A stretch of 64,000 bases of DNA from Streptomyces sp. NBC_00154 (GCF_026342835.1 NZ_JAPEMI010000003.1:265403-329402), one strand, 5' to 3'. Numbered from the stretch's first letter, positions 32,886 through 42,893 are shown. The notes: generated by a model not told the origin, from the sequence alone. Numbers and translations are program-made.

Positions 32886-35800
32886 TTGAAACCACACGAC
32901 AGACGCTGGAGCGTGCCGGTCATCGCCGCCGCTTCGGTATTCGCACTGACGAGCCCGTTCAGCGCGCAGGCAGCGGCCTCCTCCAAGGCCCCCGCTCCGC
33001 CGTCCGCGGCCACCGCGGACCACGTACCCGGCGGCGAACACACCGTCACACTGATTACCGGTGACGTGGTCACCACCCGTCAGAGCCCCGGCGCCGACGG
33101 TAAGCCCGGGGGCGCCGTCACCGTCCGCGGTACCGACGGACTGCCCGCGCGGACCCGCATCATGACGTCGGGCGACGACCTCTACGTCTACCCCGAGTCC
33201 GCCCTGCCCTTCCTGGCCCAGGGCAAGCTGGATCGGCAGTTGTTCAACGTCACGGACCTGATCGCGGACGGATACGACGACGCGCACCGCGACCGGCTGC
33301 CGCTGATCGTCTCGTACACACAGCCCGGCGCCGCAGACCGCTCGTCCGCCGTCCCCGAGGGCGCGTCCCGGGTGCGGAACCTGGACAGCATCCAGGGCGC
33401 CGCCCTGACCGCGGACCGCTCCCGCGCGGACGACTTCTGGAAGTCCGTGGCCGGGGCGGCGGCGAACGACGGCGCCCGGACCCAGAACACCCGGCCGTCC
33501 TTCGGCGGCGGCATCTCGCACATCTGGCTCGACGCCCCCATCCACGCCGACCTCACCGACAGCACCGCGCAGATCGGCGCCCCGCAGGTCTGGCAGGGCG
33601 GCGATACCGGGCAGGGCGTGGACGTCGCTGTCCTCGACACCGGCGTCGACGACGGCCACCCGGACCTGGCGGACCGCATCGCGACCCGCCAGAGCTTCGT
33701 ACCGGACGAGAACACCGACGACCATGCCGGACACGGCACCCACGTCGCTTCCATCATCGCCGGAACCGGTGCGGCTTCCGGCGGCAAGGAGAAGGGCGTC
33801 GCCCCGGGCGCCCGGCTGCGCATCGGCAAGGTGCTGGACAACCACGGCGGCGGACAGATCTCCTACGCCCTGGCCGGCATGGAGTGGGCGGCCGTCGACC
33901 AGCACGCCAAAATCATCAACATGAGCCTCGGCACCAGTCAGGTGTCCGACGGAACCGACCCGATGAGCCTGGCCGTCGACCGGCTGAGTGCCCAGACCGG
34001 CGCGCTCTTCGTGGTCGCCGCGGGCAACTTCGGGGAGGACCCGAGCACCATCGTCGCACCGGGAGCGGCCACCTCGGCGCTGACCGTTGGCGCGGTCGAC
34101 TCCACCGACTCGCTCGCCACGTTCTCCAGCAGGGGACCCCGTGTCGACGGCGCGCTGAAGCCGGAGATCACCGCCCCCGGAGTCGACATCCTGGCGGCCA
34201 ACTCCCAGTTCATCGGCAACGACCAGGGCGCCTACCAGTCCATGAGCGGCACGTCGATGGCCACACCTCACGTCGCGGGCGCCGCCGCCCTGCTCGCCGC
34301 GGCCCATCCGGACCTCACCGGCAGCCAGTTGAAGGACCTGCTGGCCAGCAGTTCCCGGCAGACCCCGACGTACGACGCCTTCGAGGCCGGGAGCGGCCGG
34401 CTGGACGTCGCAGCGGCGGCGCAGGCCGGAGTCTTCGCTTCGGCGACCGCCTTCGCGGCCCAGTACAAGGGCGGCGCCCTCCAGCGCCCGGTGACCTACA
34501 CCAACGTCACCGACGCGGCGGTCACGCTCTCGCTGTCCGTCGACGCTGCGCACGCCCCGTCCGGGATGTTCCGCCTGTCGGCCTCCCAGGTGGTCGTGCC
34601 CGCGCACGGCTCCGCCAAGGTCACGGTGACGATCGACGGCTCCGCGGGCACCGCCAAGGATCACTACTCGGGCCAGGTGCTCGCAACTGACACCGCAGGC
34701 AGGGCCGTGGCGCACACCGCCGTTTCCCTCGGCTTCGCGACGATGCACAAGCTGACGCTGACGTTCAAGGACTCCGAGGGCAATCCCACGTCCGGCGAGG
34801 TCATGCTGATCAAGGCAGGCAGCAAGGACCCCGTCCCGGTCGGCGTCGGCCTCTCGGGCACCGAGGAGATCTTCGTGCCCGACGACGTGTACTCGGCCCT
34901 GTCCTACCAGGAGGTCCAAGGCGTCCACGGCCCGCACTCCAGAGGCCTGGCCCTGCTCGGCGACCCCGACGTGCTCGTGGACCGGGACACGACCGTCACG
35001 TTCGACGCCTCCAAGGTGAAGCGCATCGACATGACCACCCCGCAGCGGAGCGACGTGACGTTCCAGAAGCTGGGCTACAACCGCGTCATGAACGGCGTCA
35101 GGTCGGGTCTGTCCGCCGAGAGCGTGTACTACGACAGCATCTGGGCGCAGCCGACCACCCACAAGGTCACCCACGGGGACTTCGAACTGACCGCCCGTTG
35201 GCGCGGCGAGAAGCCGGCGCTGGCCGTCTCCACCCGCACAACCGAGTTCACCGGCATCCTGCGCCAGGAGGGCATCACGCCGCTGGCCAGGGGCACCTAC
35301 AAGCTGCCGCTGGTCTTCGCCGGCCAGGGGTCGAGTGCGGACTACGCCCACATCGACGCGCACGGCAAGGCCGTGGTGGTCCGCCACAGCGATGACGTCA
35401 GCGACGTGGACCAGGCGGCCAACGCGATCGCCGCGGGCGCGAAACTCATGCTGGTGGTGGAGAACGGCTACGGCCGCCCGATGCGCTCCTACGCGCCGCT
35501 CGGCCAGCGGCCGGTCGCCCTCGACGTCGGCCTGCTCGGTACCGAGGAGGGCGAGAAGCTCATCCGGCAGGCCGAGGACGGCGGTACCAGGATCACCGTG
35601 GACTCCGAGACCGCGAGCCCGTACGTGTACGACCTCGCGCACGGCTGGCACAACGAGATCCCGTCGAAGATGACGGTCAAGGGCGACACGAAGCACCTCG
35701 CCCGGATCGACGTCACCTTCGCGAGCCCGAAGCCGGACGTTCCCGGCGCCGAGTTCCGCTTCGAATGGCTCGACGGCGTCGACTGGTCCTCCGGTCCCCT

Positions 35801-36608
35801 CATGCCGGAGCCCGCGAACGGGAAGCGGACCGACTGGGTGTCCACCGACGGTGTCCGCTGGCACCAGGAGGCGTTCGCCGAGTCCATCGGGTTCGAGGAG
35901 GGAGCGAAGACCGCCTACCGGGCCGGCAGCAGGCAGTCCGAGGAGTGGTTCAAGCCGATCCAACGCCCGTTCCTTAACGACGCCTTCTTCAACAACCTGC
36001 CGCCCACCCGCAACGGCAGCCTCCTGTACATCGACATCCCGGCCTGGGGCAGCAGCAACCACGTCGGGTGGAACCAGGACCCGGCCGGAACCCAGCAGCA
36101 GACGCTGTACCAGGGCACCACCCAGCTGGGTCAGGGGAACTTCACGAACGTCCGGGGCAACGCGCCCAGCCGCGGCAGGCTGCCGTACAAACTGGTCGTC
36201 ACCGGTGAGCGGGACGTGGCCTACACCCCGTACTCCTCCCGCACACGCACCGAGTGGGACTTCACGTCGGCGCAGCCGACCGATGCCGCCACCGTGGTGC
36301 TGCCGCTGGTGCAGCTCGACTACCGGATCGGCACCGACGCGGCAGGGCGCGCCGGGCGGCACGACACCCTGTCCGTCACCGCCGCCCACCTGCCGAGCGC
36401 CAGCCTTACCGGCAAGCTCGGCGTGGTCGGCCTGGAGCTGTCCTACGACGACGGCCGGACCTGGCACAAGGCCGTCTGCGGTAGCGACGGGCGGTTCCGC
36501 CTGGACGCCCCGAACAAGGCGTCGTTCGTGTCGCTGAGGGCGAGCGCCAAGGACTCGGCGGGCAACGCGATTCACCAGACGGTGATCAGGGCGTTCGGCC
36601 TGCGCTGA
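32886..36608 (+). CDS. Secreted subtilisin-like serine protease (S8)
   Basis: A 1240-residue exported protease. TTG 32886 is chosen because AGGGA lies upstream and it gives a clean signal peptide (KPHDRRWSVPVIAAASVFAL, cleavage near SAQAAA). A propeptide region (HTVTLITGDVVTTRQSPGAD) precedes the catalytic domain. Asp251 is in VAVLDTGVDDGHPDL, His283 in AGHGTHVASIIAG and Ser457 in SMSGTSMATPHVAG, with oxyanion Asn in VVAAGNFG. About 750 residues follow, mostly beta-sandwich-like with an apparent PA-type insert (VVVRHSDDVSDVDQAANAIA). They resemble the C-terminal part of long streptomycete S8 peptidases. It acts outside the cell, and substrates are unknown. It ends before a strong terminator. 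Confidence 0.92.
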   Translation: MKPHDRRWSVPVIAAASVFALTSPFSAQAAASSKAPAPPSAATADHVPGGEHTVTLITGDVVTTRQSPGADGKPGGAVTVRGTDGLPARTRIMTSGDDLYVYPESALPFLAQGKLDRQLFNVTDLIADGYDDAHRDRLPLIVSYTQPGAADRSSAVPEGASRVRNLDSIQGAALTADRSRADDFWKSVAGAAANDGARTQNTRPSFGGGISHIWLDAPIHADLTDSTAQIGAPQVWQGGDTGQGVDVAVLDTGVDDGHPDLADRIATRQSFVPDENTDDHAGHGTHVASIIAGTGAASGGKEKGVAPGARLRIGKVLDNHGGGQISYALAGMEWAAVDQHAKIINMSLGTSQVSDGTDPMSLAVDRLSAQTGALFVVAAGNFGEDPSTIVAPGAATSALTVGAVDSTDSLATFSSRGPRVDGALKPEITAPGVDILAANSQFIGNDQGAYQSMSGTSMATPHVAGAAALLAAAHPDLTGSQLKDLLASSSRQTPTYDAFEAGSGRLDVAAAAQAGVFASATAFAAQYKGGALQRPVTYTNVTDAAVTLSLSVDAAHAPSGMFRLSASQVVVPAHGSAKVTVTIDGSAGTAKDHYSGQVLATDTAGRAVAHTAVSLGFATMHKLTLTFKDSEGNPTSGEVMLIKAGSKDPVPVGVGLSGTEEIFVPDDVYSALSYQEVQGVHGPHSRGLALLGDPDVLVDRDTTVTFDASKVKRIDMTTPQRSDVTFQKLGYNRVMNGVRSGLSAESVYYDSIWAQPTTHKVTHGDFELTARWRGEKPALAVSTRTTEFTGILRQEGITPLARGTYKLPLVFAGQGSSADYAHIDAHGKAVVVRHSDDVSDVDQAANAIAAGAKLMLVVENGYGRPMRSYAPLGQRPVALDVGLLGTEEGEKLIRQAEDGGTRITVDSETASPYVYDLAHGWHNEIPSKMTVKGDTKHLARIDVTFASPKPDVPGAEFRFEWLDGVDWSSGPLMPEPANGKRTDWVSTDGVRWHQEAFAESIGFEEGAKTAYRAGSRQSEEWFKPIQRPFLNDAFFNNLPPTRNGSLLYIDIPAWGSSNHVGWNQDPAGTQQQTLYQGTTQLGQGNFTNVRGNAPSRGRLPYKLVVTGERDVAYTPYSSRTRTEWDFTSAQPTDAATVVLPLVQLDYRIGTDAAGRAGRHDTLSVTAAHLPSASLTGKLGVVGLELSYDDGRTWHKAVCGSDGRFRLDAPNKASFVSLRASAKDSAGNAIHQTVIRAFGLR

Positions 36609-36646
36609 GGTAGGGCGCGGTCCAGGGACCGCAGAACAGGCAGGCA

Positions 36647-36681
36647 GTCCGTCCGCGGTGGTCGTCCCACCGCGGACGGAC
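36647..36681 (+). terminator. Hairpin terminator of the protease gene
   Basis: A perfect 15-bp stem (GTCCGTCCGCGGTGG and its complement) with a 5-nt loop begins 39 bp after the protease stop and is followed by CCTCTCCCC. Confidence 0.8.
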
Positions 36682-37036
36682 CCTCTCCCCGGGCTTCGGG
36701 GGAGGGTGCCTCTATGCCCTTCGTCAAGTCTGCGGGGGCACGCGGGGGTCGCTTCCGAGGTGTGTGAAGCGTAGAAGATCCGGCGGCCCGGTCCGTGGTC
36801 GTGGTGAAGCCTCTGCAACGGGGCGGAGCGAAGGGGCGGGTCGTTGGCGAACCTGTTCCTGCAGGTCCAGGCTCCCGCACCGCGCATGGTGCTGATAGTT
36901 GGGTGGCGCGCATCCTGTTCGCGGTACCGATTGCAGGCCGCCCCAGCAGGGAATGGCCCCACCGCACGGTGCTCTTGTGCCCGTCCGCACCCACCCCGGT
37001 TTCGTACGACTCCCGGCTTGAGCCGCAGAAAGACGC
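36682..37036. other. Non-coding gap
   Basis: No supported gene between the terminator and the next small ORF. Confidence 0.4.
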
Positions 37037-37339
37037 ATGATGCGACGACATGACCATGGCGAACACTCCGACCCTGTCGCTGCCAGTGTGTCTCCGGCAA
37101 CCGAGGCCGCCCTGCTCGAGGCCCGTCTCCACATACTCCAAGAGGCAATTGACACTGTCGACGCACGCATCAAGGAAGCCTCCGACGCGCTGTGCCTGCT
37201 GCGCCGCGCACCCGCCGTCTCCGCCGGAGCTACAGACAGTGATGCTCACTGCGGATCACCTGGCCGAAAGGGCACCGGCGGTCTCACAGACGACGCGTGC
37301 GGGGAGCGGCCAGAACGTTACATGTCCTGCTGGCCGTGA
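37037..37339 (+). CDS. Small coiled-coil protein (100 aa), uncertain
   Basis: The frame from ATG 37037 (after AGAAAGACGC) encodes SPATEAALLEARLHILQEAI, then DTVDARIKEASDALCLLRRA, a heptad-like helix much like that of the 69-residue protein at 22570. The tail after residue 60 is low in structure and may be read-through. No named domain. It could be a chance frame, and the helix and its placement are the only support. Confidence 0.35.
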   Translation: MMRRHDHGEHSDPVAASVSPATEAALLEARLHILQEAIDTVDARIKEASDALCLLRRAPAVSAGATDSDAHCGSPGRKGTGGLTDDACGERPERYMSCWP

Positions 37340-37700
37340 AGGGCCGCCTGGCAGCAGGACTCGGCCCCCGAAACCAGTATCGGCGTGGCCCGCCCCCAGT
37401 TTTGGGGGCAGCGTTGCCAGGACGGCGGGCCGAGGACCGTCAGATCGCTGACAGCGAGTGTTTTCCTGTCCATTGCGTTTGCCACGAACAGTGGCAATAA
37501 TTGGTGGCATACCGTCTAGTGCGTGCCGGACGTCGATCCTCAGCTTCCCCGGTGACCCGGCCGTTCCTGCCGCTTGTGGGACAACCTTCCGGCGGCACGT
37601 GGCCTGCCCTGTCTCATGCCCCCATCATCAGTGAGATGAGTCTCCTACCGAACCCTTGGGACCCGTCTGGGACATCTACATCCCGGAGGAGTCACTGCAT
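37340..37700. other. Intergenic region with short dyad
   Basis: No gene. It contains the dyad at 37479 and ends with the GGAGGAG ribosome site of the short ORF at 37701. Confidence 0.4.
37479..37497. repeat. Inverted repeat, possible operator
   Basis: TTGCCAC-N5-GTGGCAA is a perfect 7+7 dyad followed by TAATTGGTGGCAT, in the region upstream of the small ORF and the coiled-coil/winged-helix gene. It is too short for a terminator in this genome and may bind a regulator. Confidence 0.3.
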
Positions 37701-37778
37701 ATGATGTCGTGGTTACCCATTCCCGCGTCCAGACCGAGCGGCACCGTAGGTGTGCCGGGGCGCGGCATGAAGGGTTGA
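37701..37778 (+). CDS. Short ORF (25 aa) upstream of winged-helix-like gene
   Basis: ATG 37701 has a strong ribosome site (GGAGGAG, 9-nt gap). It encodes MMSWLPIPASRPSGTVGVPG then RGMKG and stops 15 nt before the ATG of the next gene. It may be a translated leader or coupling peptide, and no similarity is known to me. Confidence 0.35.
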   Translation: MMSWLPIPASRPSGTVGVPGRGMKG

Positions 37779-37793
37779 GGATGAGAGGAACAC

Positions 37794-38384
37794 ATGGTCT
37801 CTGTAACCCACGCGGCGCATGACATTGAGATCACCGCTGAGAGCCTTCAAGAGGACCTCGCTCGCCTGCAGGTCCAGAAGCAGGCGCTGGAAAGAGAACT
37901 GGCTGCGGTCGTGGCGCATCTCGGCTCGGTGCAGCGGGCCCTCAGTGCCCTTGAGACCCTGATGCTCAACCCAGTCACTGCGGGCTCGACGGGCACGGCC
38001 GGGGCTGCAGGCCCGGAACGGGGCCAGGTTGCGGCGCCCATCGAATCGCAAACAGGCAGTGCCTCCTCCGGGCTTGCGAACGTCACGACGAAGTCCGCGG
38101 TGCGGGCTCAGAAGCCGGCGAGCGGCAAGGACGCCGAACGTCCGGCTGCCGCCGGCACCGACTCGGACGGGCACAAGAAGTACGGCCAGCTCACCGAGCA
38201 GATCATGGAGTACTTCGCCGAAGTCGGTGATGCCGACGTCCGGGCCCGTGATGTTGCCGCGGCTCTCGGTCGTGACTCCGACAGCGGAAGCATCAACGGC
38301 GTCCGCAGCACACTCGACCGTCTTGTCGGTGCGTCCCGTGTCCAGCGGATCGGCCGAGGCCTTTACCGCGCCAAGCGTTCCTAG
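37794..38384 (+). CDS. Coiled-coil and winged-helix-like protein (196 aa)
   Basis: ATG 37794 follows GAGAGGAACAC. The N-terminal half is a coiled coil (ITAESLQEDLARLQVQKQAL, ERELAAVVAHLGSVQRAL). A low-complexity Gly/Ala/Ser linker follows. The C-terminal 60 residues (KKYGQLTEQIMEYFAEVGDA, then DVRARDVAAALGRDSDSGSI, NGVRSTLDRLVGASRVQRIG) look like a winged helix with a final RGLYRAKR wing. This is a common plan in streptomycete small regulatory proteins, with no transmembrane part. It probably binds DNA as a dimer. Targets are unknown. Confidence 0.65.
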   Translation: MVSVTHAAHDIEITAESLQEDLARLQVQKQALERELAAVVAHLGSVQRALSALETLMLNPVTAGSTGTAGAAGPERGQVAAPIESQTGSASSGLANVTTKSAVRAQKPASGKDAERPAAAGTDSDGHKKYGQLTEQIMEYFAEVGDADVRARDVAAALGRDSDSGSINGVRSTLDRLVGASRVQRIGRGLYRAKRS

Positions 38385-38728
38385 GCGTACCCTCCTGGGC
38401 GGCCCACGGGCGCAGACGGCAAACGGTCCTTGCTGCCGAGTGTGGATGTGCGGCATCCGAGAGGGTGATGAGCACACCTTTTGCGCGTGTGGCATCGACG
38501 CGTGGCTCGGTCGTTGCGGCTGTCTCCTTTTCGCACCGTCTGCTGCCGGTTGCGAGGAGGAGGGCCTGGCCTGTGCGGAGGCTGCGGGCAGGAGCACAGG
38601 TCGTACGCCCTTTGAAACATCAGCAGCGGCCGGAAGGGATCGCGGCGACGGCCCCCACGTCGACGAGGAGCCCGCCGAGCACCGGCGCTTCAACCGCTGG
38701 CTGCAGGCCCCGGAGCCCCTCCCCCGAG

Positions 38729-39013
38729 GCCGACTTGGCGGCCTCCGTCCTGCGCGAGCAGGATGCGATGATGGCGGACAGCTCGGTGGGCCGCCATCTG
38801 GACCGTCGGGCCTCCGGCATGCTGACCGAACCCCGGTTCACGGCCTGGGCGCAGACCATGACCGAGGTGATCGCGAATCGCGACTTCCTCACCCGCCGCC
38901 TGCGCGAGTGGATCCTGCTCAGAACCATCGCCCTGGGCAAGCCGTGCGCCGGCAAGGAGCTCACCAGCGCATTCGACTGGTCCAGCACATGGGCGCGACC
39001 ACACAGATCGTGA
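38729..39013 (+). pseudogene. Fragment of an unrecognised protein
   Basis: One frame reads DLAASVLREQDAMMADSSVG, RHLDRRASGMLTEPRFTAWA, QTMTEVIANRDFLTRRLREW and ILLRTIALGKP, with strong codon bias and a stop at 39013. The DNA before 38729 does not continue the protein. I do not recognise the family. Confidence 0.3.
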
Positions 39014-39149
39014 CCTCGTCCAAGCCTCAGGCGGACCGAACGGTGCGATGGTTCGGTCCCCCACAGGGCCGGAGCGACCGGGACCGCTGGCATCGAAATG
39101 CCGGCCCCACACCGTGATGGGCCGGGCTTCACGGAACGCCAAGTCGCTT

Positions 39150-40100
39150 TCAGCGCTTCTCCGCGTCGCCGGGCCAGACACCGATGTGGTCCTGTTCCAG
39201 CTCCAGCATCACCCGGTGTTCCATGCTCAGGGCCGCCGTGTACTCAGTGGGCAGCTGCAGCCGGCCGGCTCGGTCCAGTGTCGCGTACTCGCGTGCCACC
39301 ACTGACTCGTGTCCCTCAGCGTCAATTTCGGTGCGGCGCAGCACCTCAGACGACGTACGGCCGTCACGGATCGCAACGGTTCGGCGGACCTCGCTCGCGA
39401 CCCCCTGGTCGTGCGTGACGATCACAATGGTTGTGCCCAGCTCCTCGTTGGCACGGCGGAAGGCTGCAAAGACCTGTTCTCCGGTCGCGGAGTCCAGCTC
39501 GCCGGTGGGCTCGTCGGCGAGGAGGACGGAGGGGGAGTTGGCCAGGGCAACGGCGATCGCGACGCGCTGCTGCTGGCCGCCGGACATCTGCTGTGGGCGG
39601 TGGTCACGGCAGTCGGCGACACCGAGCATGGACAGCAGCTCCTGTGCCCGTTCGGCCTTCTTCCGCCTATGGCCGCGCAGCTGCATCGGCAGGGCCACGT
39701 TCTGCGCCGCCGTCAGATACGGCAACAAGTTGCGTGCCGTCTGCTGCCAGACGAAGCCGACGACGTCGCGGCGGTAGCGCAGCTGGTCCTTTGCGCCCAT
39801 CGTGAGCAGGTCGCAGCCCGCGACCTTCGCGGCGCCCGCGGTGGGGACATCCAGGCCGGCGAGGACGTTCATCAGCGTCGACTTGCCGCTGCCGGACGCG
39901 CCGACCAGGGCCATCAACTCGCCGTCCTGGACGAGGAGATCCAGCCCCTGGAGCGCTTGCACCTCCACGCCGTCCGCGGAAAAGATCCGTACGAGCCGGT
40001 CGCAGGCGATCAGCGCGTCGTGCCCGTACGCAGGCCGGTCACGGCGCGCCGCCGCCCGCTGCTCCAGTTCCGCCAGCGTGGTCGTCGTCGTGTCGGTCAT
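39150..40100 (-). CDS. ABC transporter ATP-binding protein
   Basis: A 316-residue ATPase of the MacB/LolD class. Walker A is GASGSGKST, signature MSGGQQQRVAIAVAL, Walker B VLLADEPTGELD and switch histidine IVTHDQGVASE. A roughly 60-residue C-terminal extension follows (TIRDGRTSSEVLRRTEIDAE-like), with LPTEYTAALSMEHRVMLELE, unlike the short form at 10633. It is the last gene of a three-gene operon and overlaps the upstream permease by 4 nt. Confidence 0.9.
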   Translation of the reverse strand: MTDTTTTTLAELEQRAAARRDRPAYGHDALIACDRLVRIFSADGVEVQALQGLDLLVQDGELMALVGASGSGKSTLMNVLAGLDVPTAGAAKVAGCDLLTMGAKDQLRYRRDVVGFVWQQTARNLLPYLTAAQNVALPMQLRGHRRKKAERAQELLSMLGVADCRDHRPQQMSGGQQQRVAIAVALANSPSVLLADEPTGELDSATGEQVFAAFRRANEELGTTIVIVTHDQGVASEVRRTVAIRDGRTSSEVLRRTEIDAEGHESVVAREYATLDRAGRLQLPTEYTAALSMEHRVMLELEQDHIGVWPGDAEKR

Positions 40101-42892
40101 CGCATATCTCCTGCCCTGAGTTCAGTGATCGATCCGCGGCGCCCTGCCCACCAGGCCTGTCCGGCGGCCACCGCCCCCGCCAGCGCCACCACACCCAACG
40201 CGGGCAATGCCAGCGACCACGCGTCGGCACGCAACGAGACATCGGCCTCGGACGCGAGGCCGGGAACGGAAGCGAGCGCCAGTTGGGTCAGATCCACTCC
40301 CGGTGCCAGCAGCCAAACCGTTGCCCAGCCGACCAGGAGGCCGCCCAGAGCGGCCACGGACGCCTGCGGCAACGCCTCCAGAAGGAGGAGCCGGCGGCCC
40401 TGTCGACGGGTGAGGCCCATGGTGCGCAACCTGGCCAGTAGAGCGGTCCGTTCCGGCGCGGACTGGAGCAGCGAGAGCAGCAGTGCCAGCACGGCGTAGC
40501 CCGCACCCGCAACGATCGCCGCCGCGTAGATCCGTTCGCTCCCGGTCTGTAGGGGCGAGTCGGCGAGCGAGGCTCGCACCTCGCTGCGCAGCTGCACGTT
40601 GACATCCTTTCCCCCGGCGCGTGCGGCTGCCTGCAGCGCTCTGCCGTCCAGCTCGTCACCAGAGGCCAGGAGGACCGTGGTCGCGACACGTTGTCTCAGC
40701 TTGGAGGCATCTACGAGGAGGAATTCGGGTACGGCGACCGCAGGCATGCGGCTGCGCACCGCGACCACCCGAACGGTGAAGTCTTCGGCCGCCAGCCGGA
40801 TCAGTTGCGGTTCGCGGCCAATCGTCTCGGCTACGCCTGGCGAGGCGATCGCGTTCAGGACACCAGCCCCCTTCACGCCCGGGCTCTCCTGACGTACTCG
40901 GTCGGGGAACGTGTCGGACCCCAGTTCGCGGGTGATCCGTGCGTAGGACTGCGGTTCCACCCCGACCAGCGCAGGGGACATATCACCCTTGATCGGGTGG
41001 GCTCGGGGCAGGTCGAACGTGGGTCCGATCCACACAGGGGTAACCATCCGGACCCCGGGGACGTCCCGCACCGCCTGCTCGAGGCCGTCCGGGAGAGTCC
41101 CCGTCCCGGACGGGCCCGGGCGGGAGATCCTTGCGTCCGCGCCGACCGTCAGCAGCGCGGCGTGGCCCCGTGCGTCGGCGACCCCCGACAGCACAGCACC
41201 TCCGAACGCCGCCGTGGTGAGGGCGATCAGCAGCGCCGGCAATGGCAGGACACCTGTCGCCGAGGATCGGCCCGCCCGAGCCAGCGACAGGAAGCCGAGT
41301 GCTCCACGCAGCCGTCCGGCCGGTCGGGCCGCCCACCGCAGGGGCAGGGGGTACAACCGTGCGAGCACCAGTGCCGCGATCAGCCCGACCAGCACCGGGC
41401 CTGCGCTCACCAAGTGGTCGCCCGAGTCGCTCGTGCCGCGGCGGCGGAGGGTCACCACGGCACCTACGGCGAGGAGCAGCAGGCTCAGTTCGGCGACGGT
41501 GCGCCGACGGCCGGGCCGGGCCTTGACGGCGTCGGCTCGCTCCGCGCGGAGCCGGGGCCTGCGGTGCAGCGCAAGCGCACAGACCGGCTGCGCCAGGCAG
41601 GCGAGCACCGTGACCGCCACTACCCCCACGGCTGCCGGCGCCAGCCGCCCTTCGGGCACCGACAGGATAGCGGCCACCAGGCCGACGCCGGATGCCGGCA
41701 GGGCGACGACGGCCGACTCGACGAGCAGCCTGCCCCCGATGCCGCGCAGCGACCCACCACGCGCCCGGAGCAACGCCAGCTCAGCGCCGCGCCGTGCGGC
41801 CGACAACCCACCGGTCATCGCCAAGGTCACTGCCGCTACCGTGCCGGTCCCGATCGCTGCCACCGCCACGACGGGGCGAACTGCGGAGCGCATCTCCATG
41901 TGGGACGCGAGGATGTCGTCCATGTCGGTGGTCAAGGAAGCGTGCCGGCCGACCGCTTCCTTGAGGCGAAGTAGATCCGGTCCGCTCTCGAGCGAGGCCA
42001 CACGGTCGCTGAGGAGGGGAAGCTGTTGAGCCGTCAGTCCCGTGACGTCCGGCGCGATGCGCCAATAGGCATGCGGCTCGCCGAGGGTGCCCAGCAGCGC
42101 GGGCGCCGCCTCGGGGGCGATGAGCAGCCCCGCGTTCCAGTACACGCGCGGAGGTCGACCGCCCGTGGAGGCCAAGCCAGGGTTGCGCAGAATCTGGTCG
42201 GCCGACCAGTAATTGCCCTTGGGCCGCATGGGGTCGACGATGCCGGTGATGCGCACGGCCAGAGCTTGGCTGTCTGACGTGCCGATGTGAACCAGGGAGC
42301 CTACGTGCATCCGCATCACTTTGGCCGTTGCGGTCGTCACGACGGCCTCGAGCTCCTTCGTCTGCATCGTCAGGCCGGCCGGGGCGGTCGGCAGCCGTCC
42401 TGTGCGGATGGTGGAGTGATGGGCGAGTCCGGCCTGTGCGGCGAGGGTGAACTCGGGCGGGAGCCCATCGGGACGCGGCAGCCAGGCTTCCTGGCCGACC
42501 TGAAACTCGGTGGTCTGGACGCCGTACGCGGACTGCGTCGTGTCGGCGCGTACCGGTGCGGGCAGGAGCGGCAGAACCTTGCGGTACGCGGCCGCGATCA
42601 CCTGTGGGCGCAGTGCGTCCTCCCTGGCGGACTGCGGAAGTTCGAGGCCGGGTTGCGGCGTGGTCAGCTCCAGCGTGCTGCGGGCCGGGCGCGCGCCGGA
42701 GAGGCCCTGCCTCAGGCTGCTGGACTCGTTGGTGTCGACGGCTCGCGGGAACGCGGCGGCCAGGAAGGCCGTGAGCAGGACGAGCGCAGCGAAGGCGAGT
42801 GCGGAGCCCGGAGCGGTGCGCAACCGTGTCCTGGTCCATGGCGCGATCGGTCGCTGAGGCGTGATGTGCGGCCCGCCCGTACGGGTGGTCAT
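40097..42892 (-). CDS. FtsX-type ABC permease (931 aa)
   Basis: A large FtsX-like permease. The N-terminal helix is ALAFAALVLLTAFLAAAFPR, followed by an extracytoplasmic domain to about residue 340. A membrane block has VVAVAAIGTGTVAAVTLAMT and AVVALPASGVGLVAAILSV, then LSLLLLAVGAVVTLRRRG and VLVGLIAALVLARL. A second extracytoplasmic domain follows, and a final block (IYAAAIVAGAGYAVLALLLS, LLEALPQASVAALGGLLVGW, WSLALPALGVVALAGAVAAG). The coupling loop is LLARLRTMGLTRRQGRRLL. ATG 42892 is one base after the stop of the preceding permease, and an upstream ATG at 42958 would overlap that gene. Confidence 0.88.
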   Translation of the reverse strand: MTTRTGGPHITPQRPIAPWTRTRLRTAPGSALAFAALVLLTAFLAAAFPRAVDTNESSSLRQGLSGARPARSTLELTTPQPGLELPQSAREDALRPQVIAAAYRKVLPLLPAPVRADTTQSAYGVQTTEFQVGQEAWLPRPDGLPPEFTLAAQAGLAHHSTIRTGRLPTAPAGLTMQTKELEAVVTTATAKVMRMHVGSLVHIGTSDSQALAVRITGIVDPMRPKGNYWSADQILRNPGLASTGGRPPRVYWNAGLLIAPEAAPALLGTLGEPHAYWRIAPDVTGLTAQQLPLLSDRVASLESGPDLLRLKEAVGRHASLTTDMDDILASHMEMRSAVRPVVAVAAIGTGTVAAVTLAMTGGLSAARRGAELALLRARGGSLRGIGGRLLVESAVVALPASGVGLVAAILSVPEGRLAPAAVGVVAVTVLACLAQPVCALALHRRPRLRAERADAVKARPGRRRTVAELSLLLLAVGAVVTLRRRGTSDSGDHLVSAGPVLVGLIAALVLARLYPLPLRWAARPAGRLRGALGFLSLARAGRSSATGVLPLPALLIALTTAAFGGAVLSGVADARGHAALLTVGADARISRPGPSGTGTLPDGLEQAVRDVPGVRMVTPVWIGPTFDLPRAHPIKGDMSPALVGVEPQSYARITRELGSDTFPDRVRQESPGVKGAGVLNAIASPGVAETIGREPQLIRLAAEDFTVRVVAVRSRMPAVAVPEFLLVDASKLRQRVATTVLLASGDELDGRALQAAARAGGKDVNVQLRSEVRASLADSPLQTGSERIYAAAIVAGAGYAVLALLLSLLQSAPERTALLARLRTMGLTRRQGRRLLLLEALPQASVAALGGLLVGWATVWLLAPGVDLTQLALASVPGLASEADVSLRADAWSLALPALGVVALAGAVAAGQAWWAGRRGSITELRAGDMR

Positions 42893-42893
42893 C

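Noticed and set aside
32736..37166. Very long minus-strand open frame opposite the protease
   Set aside because: High-GC antisense frame with no sensible start or domain. The protease on the plus strand has all catalytic motifs and a terminator.
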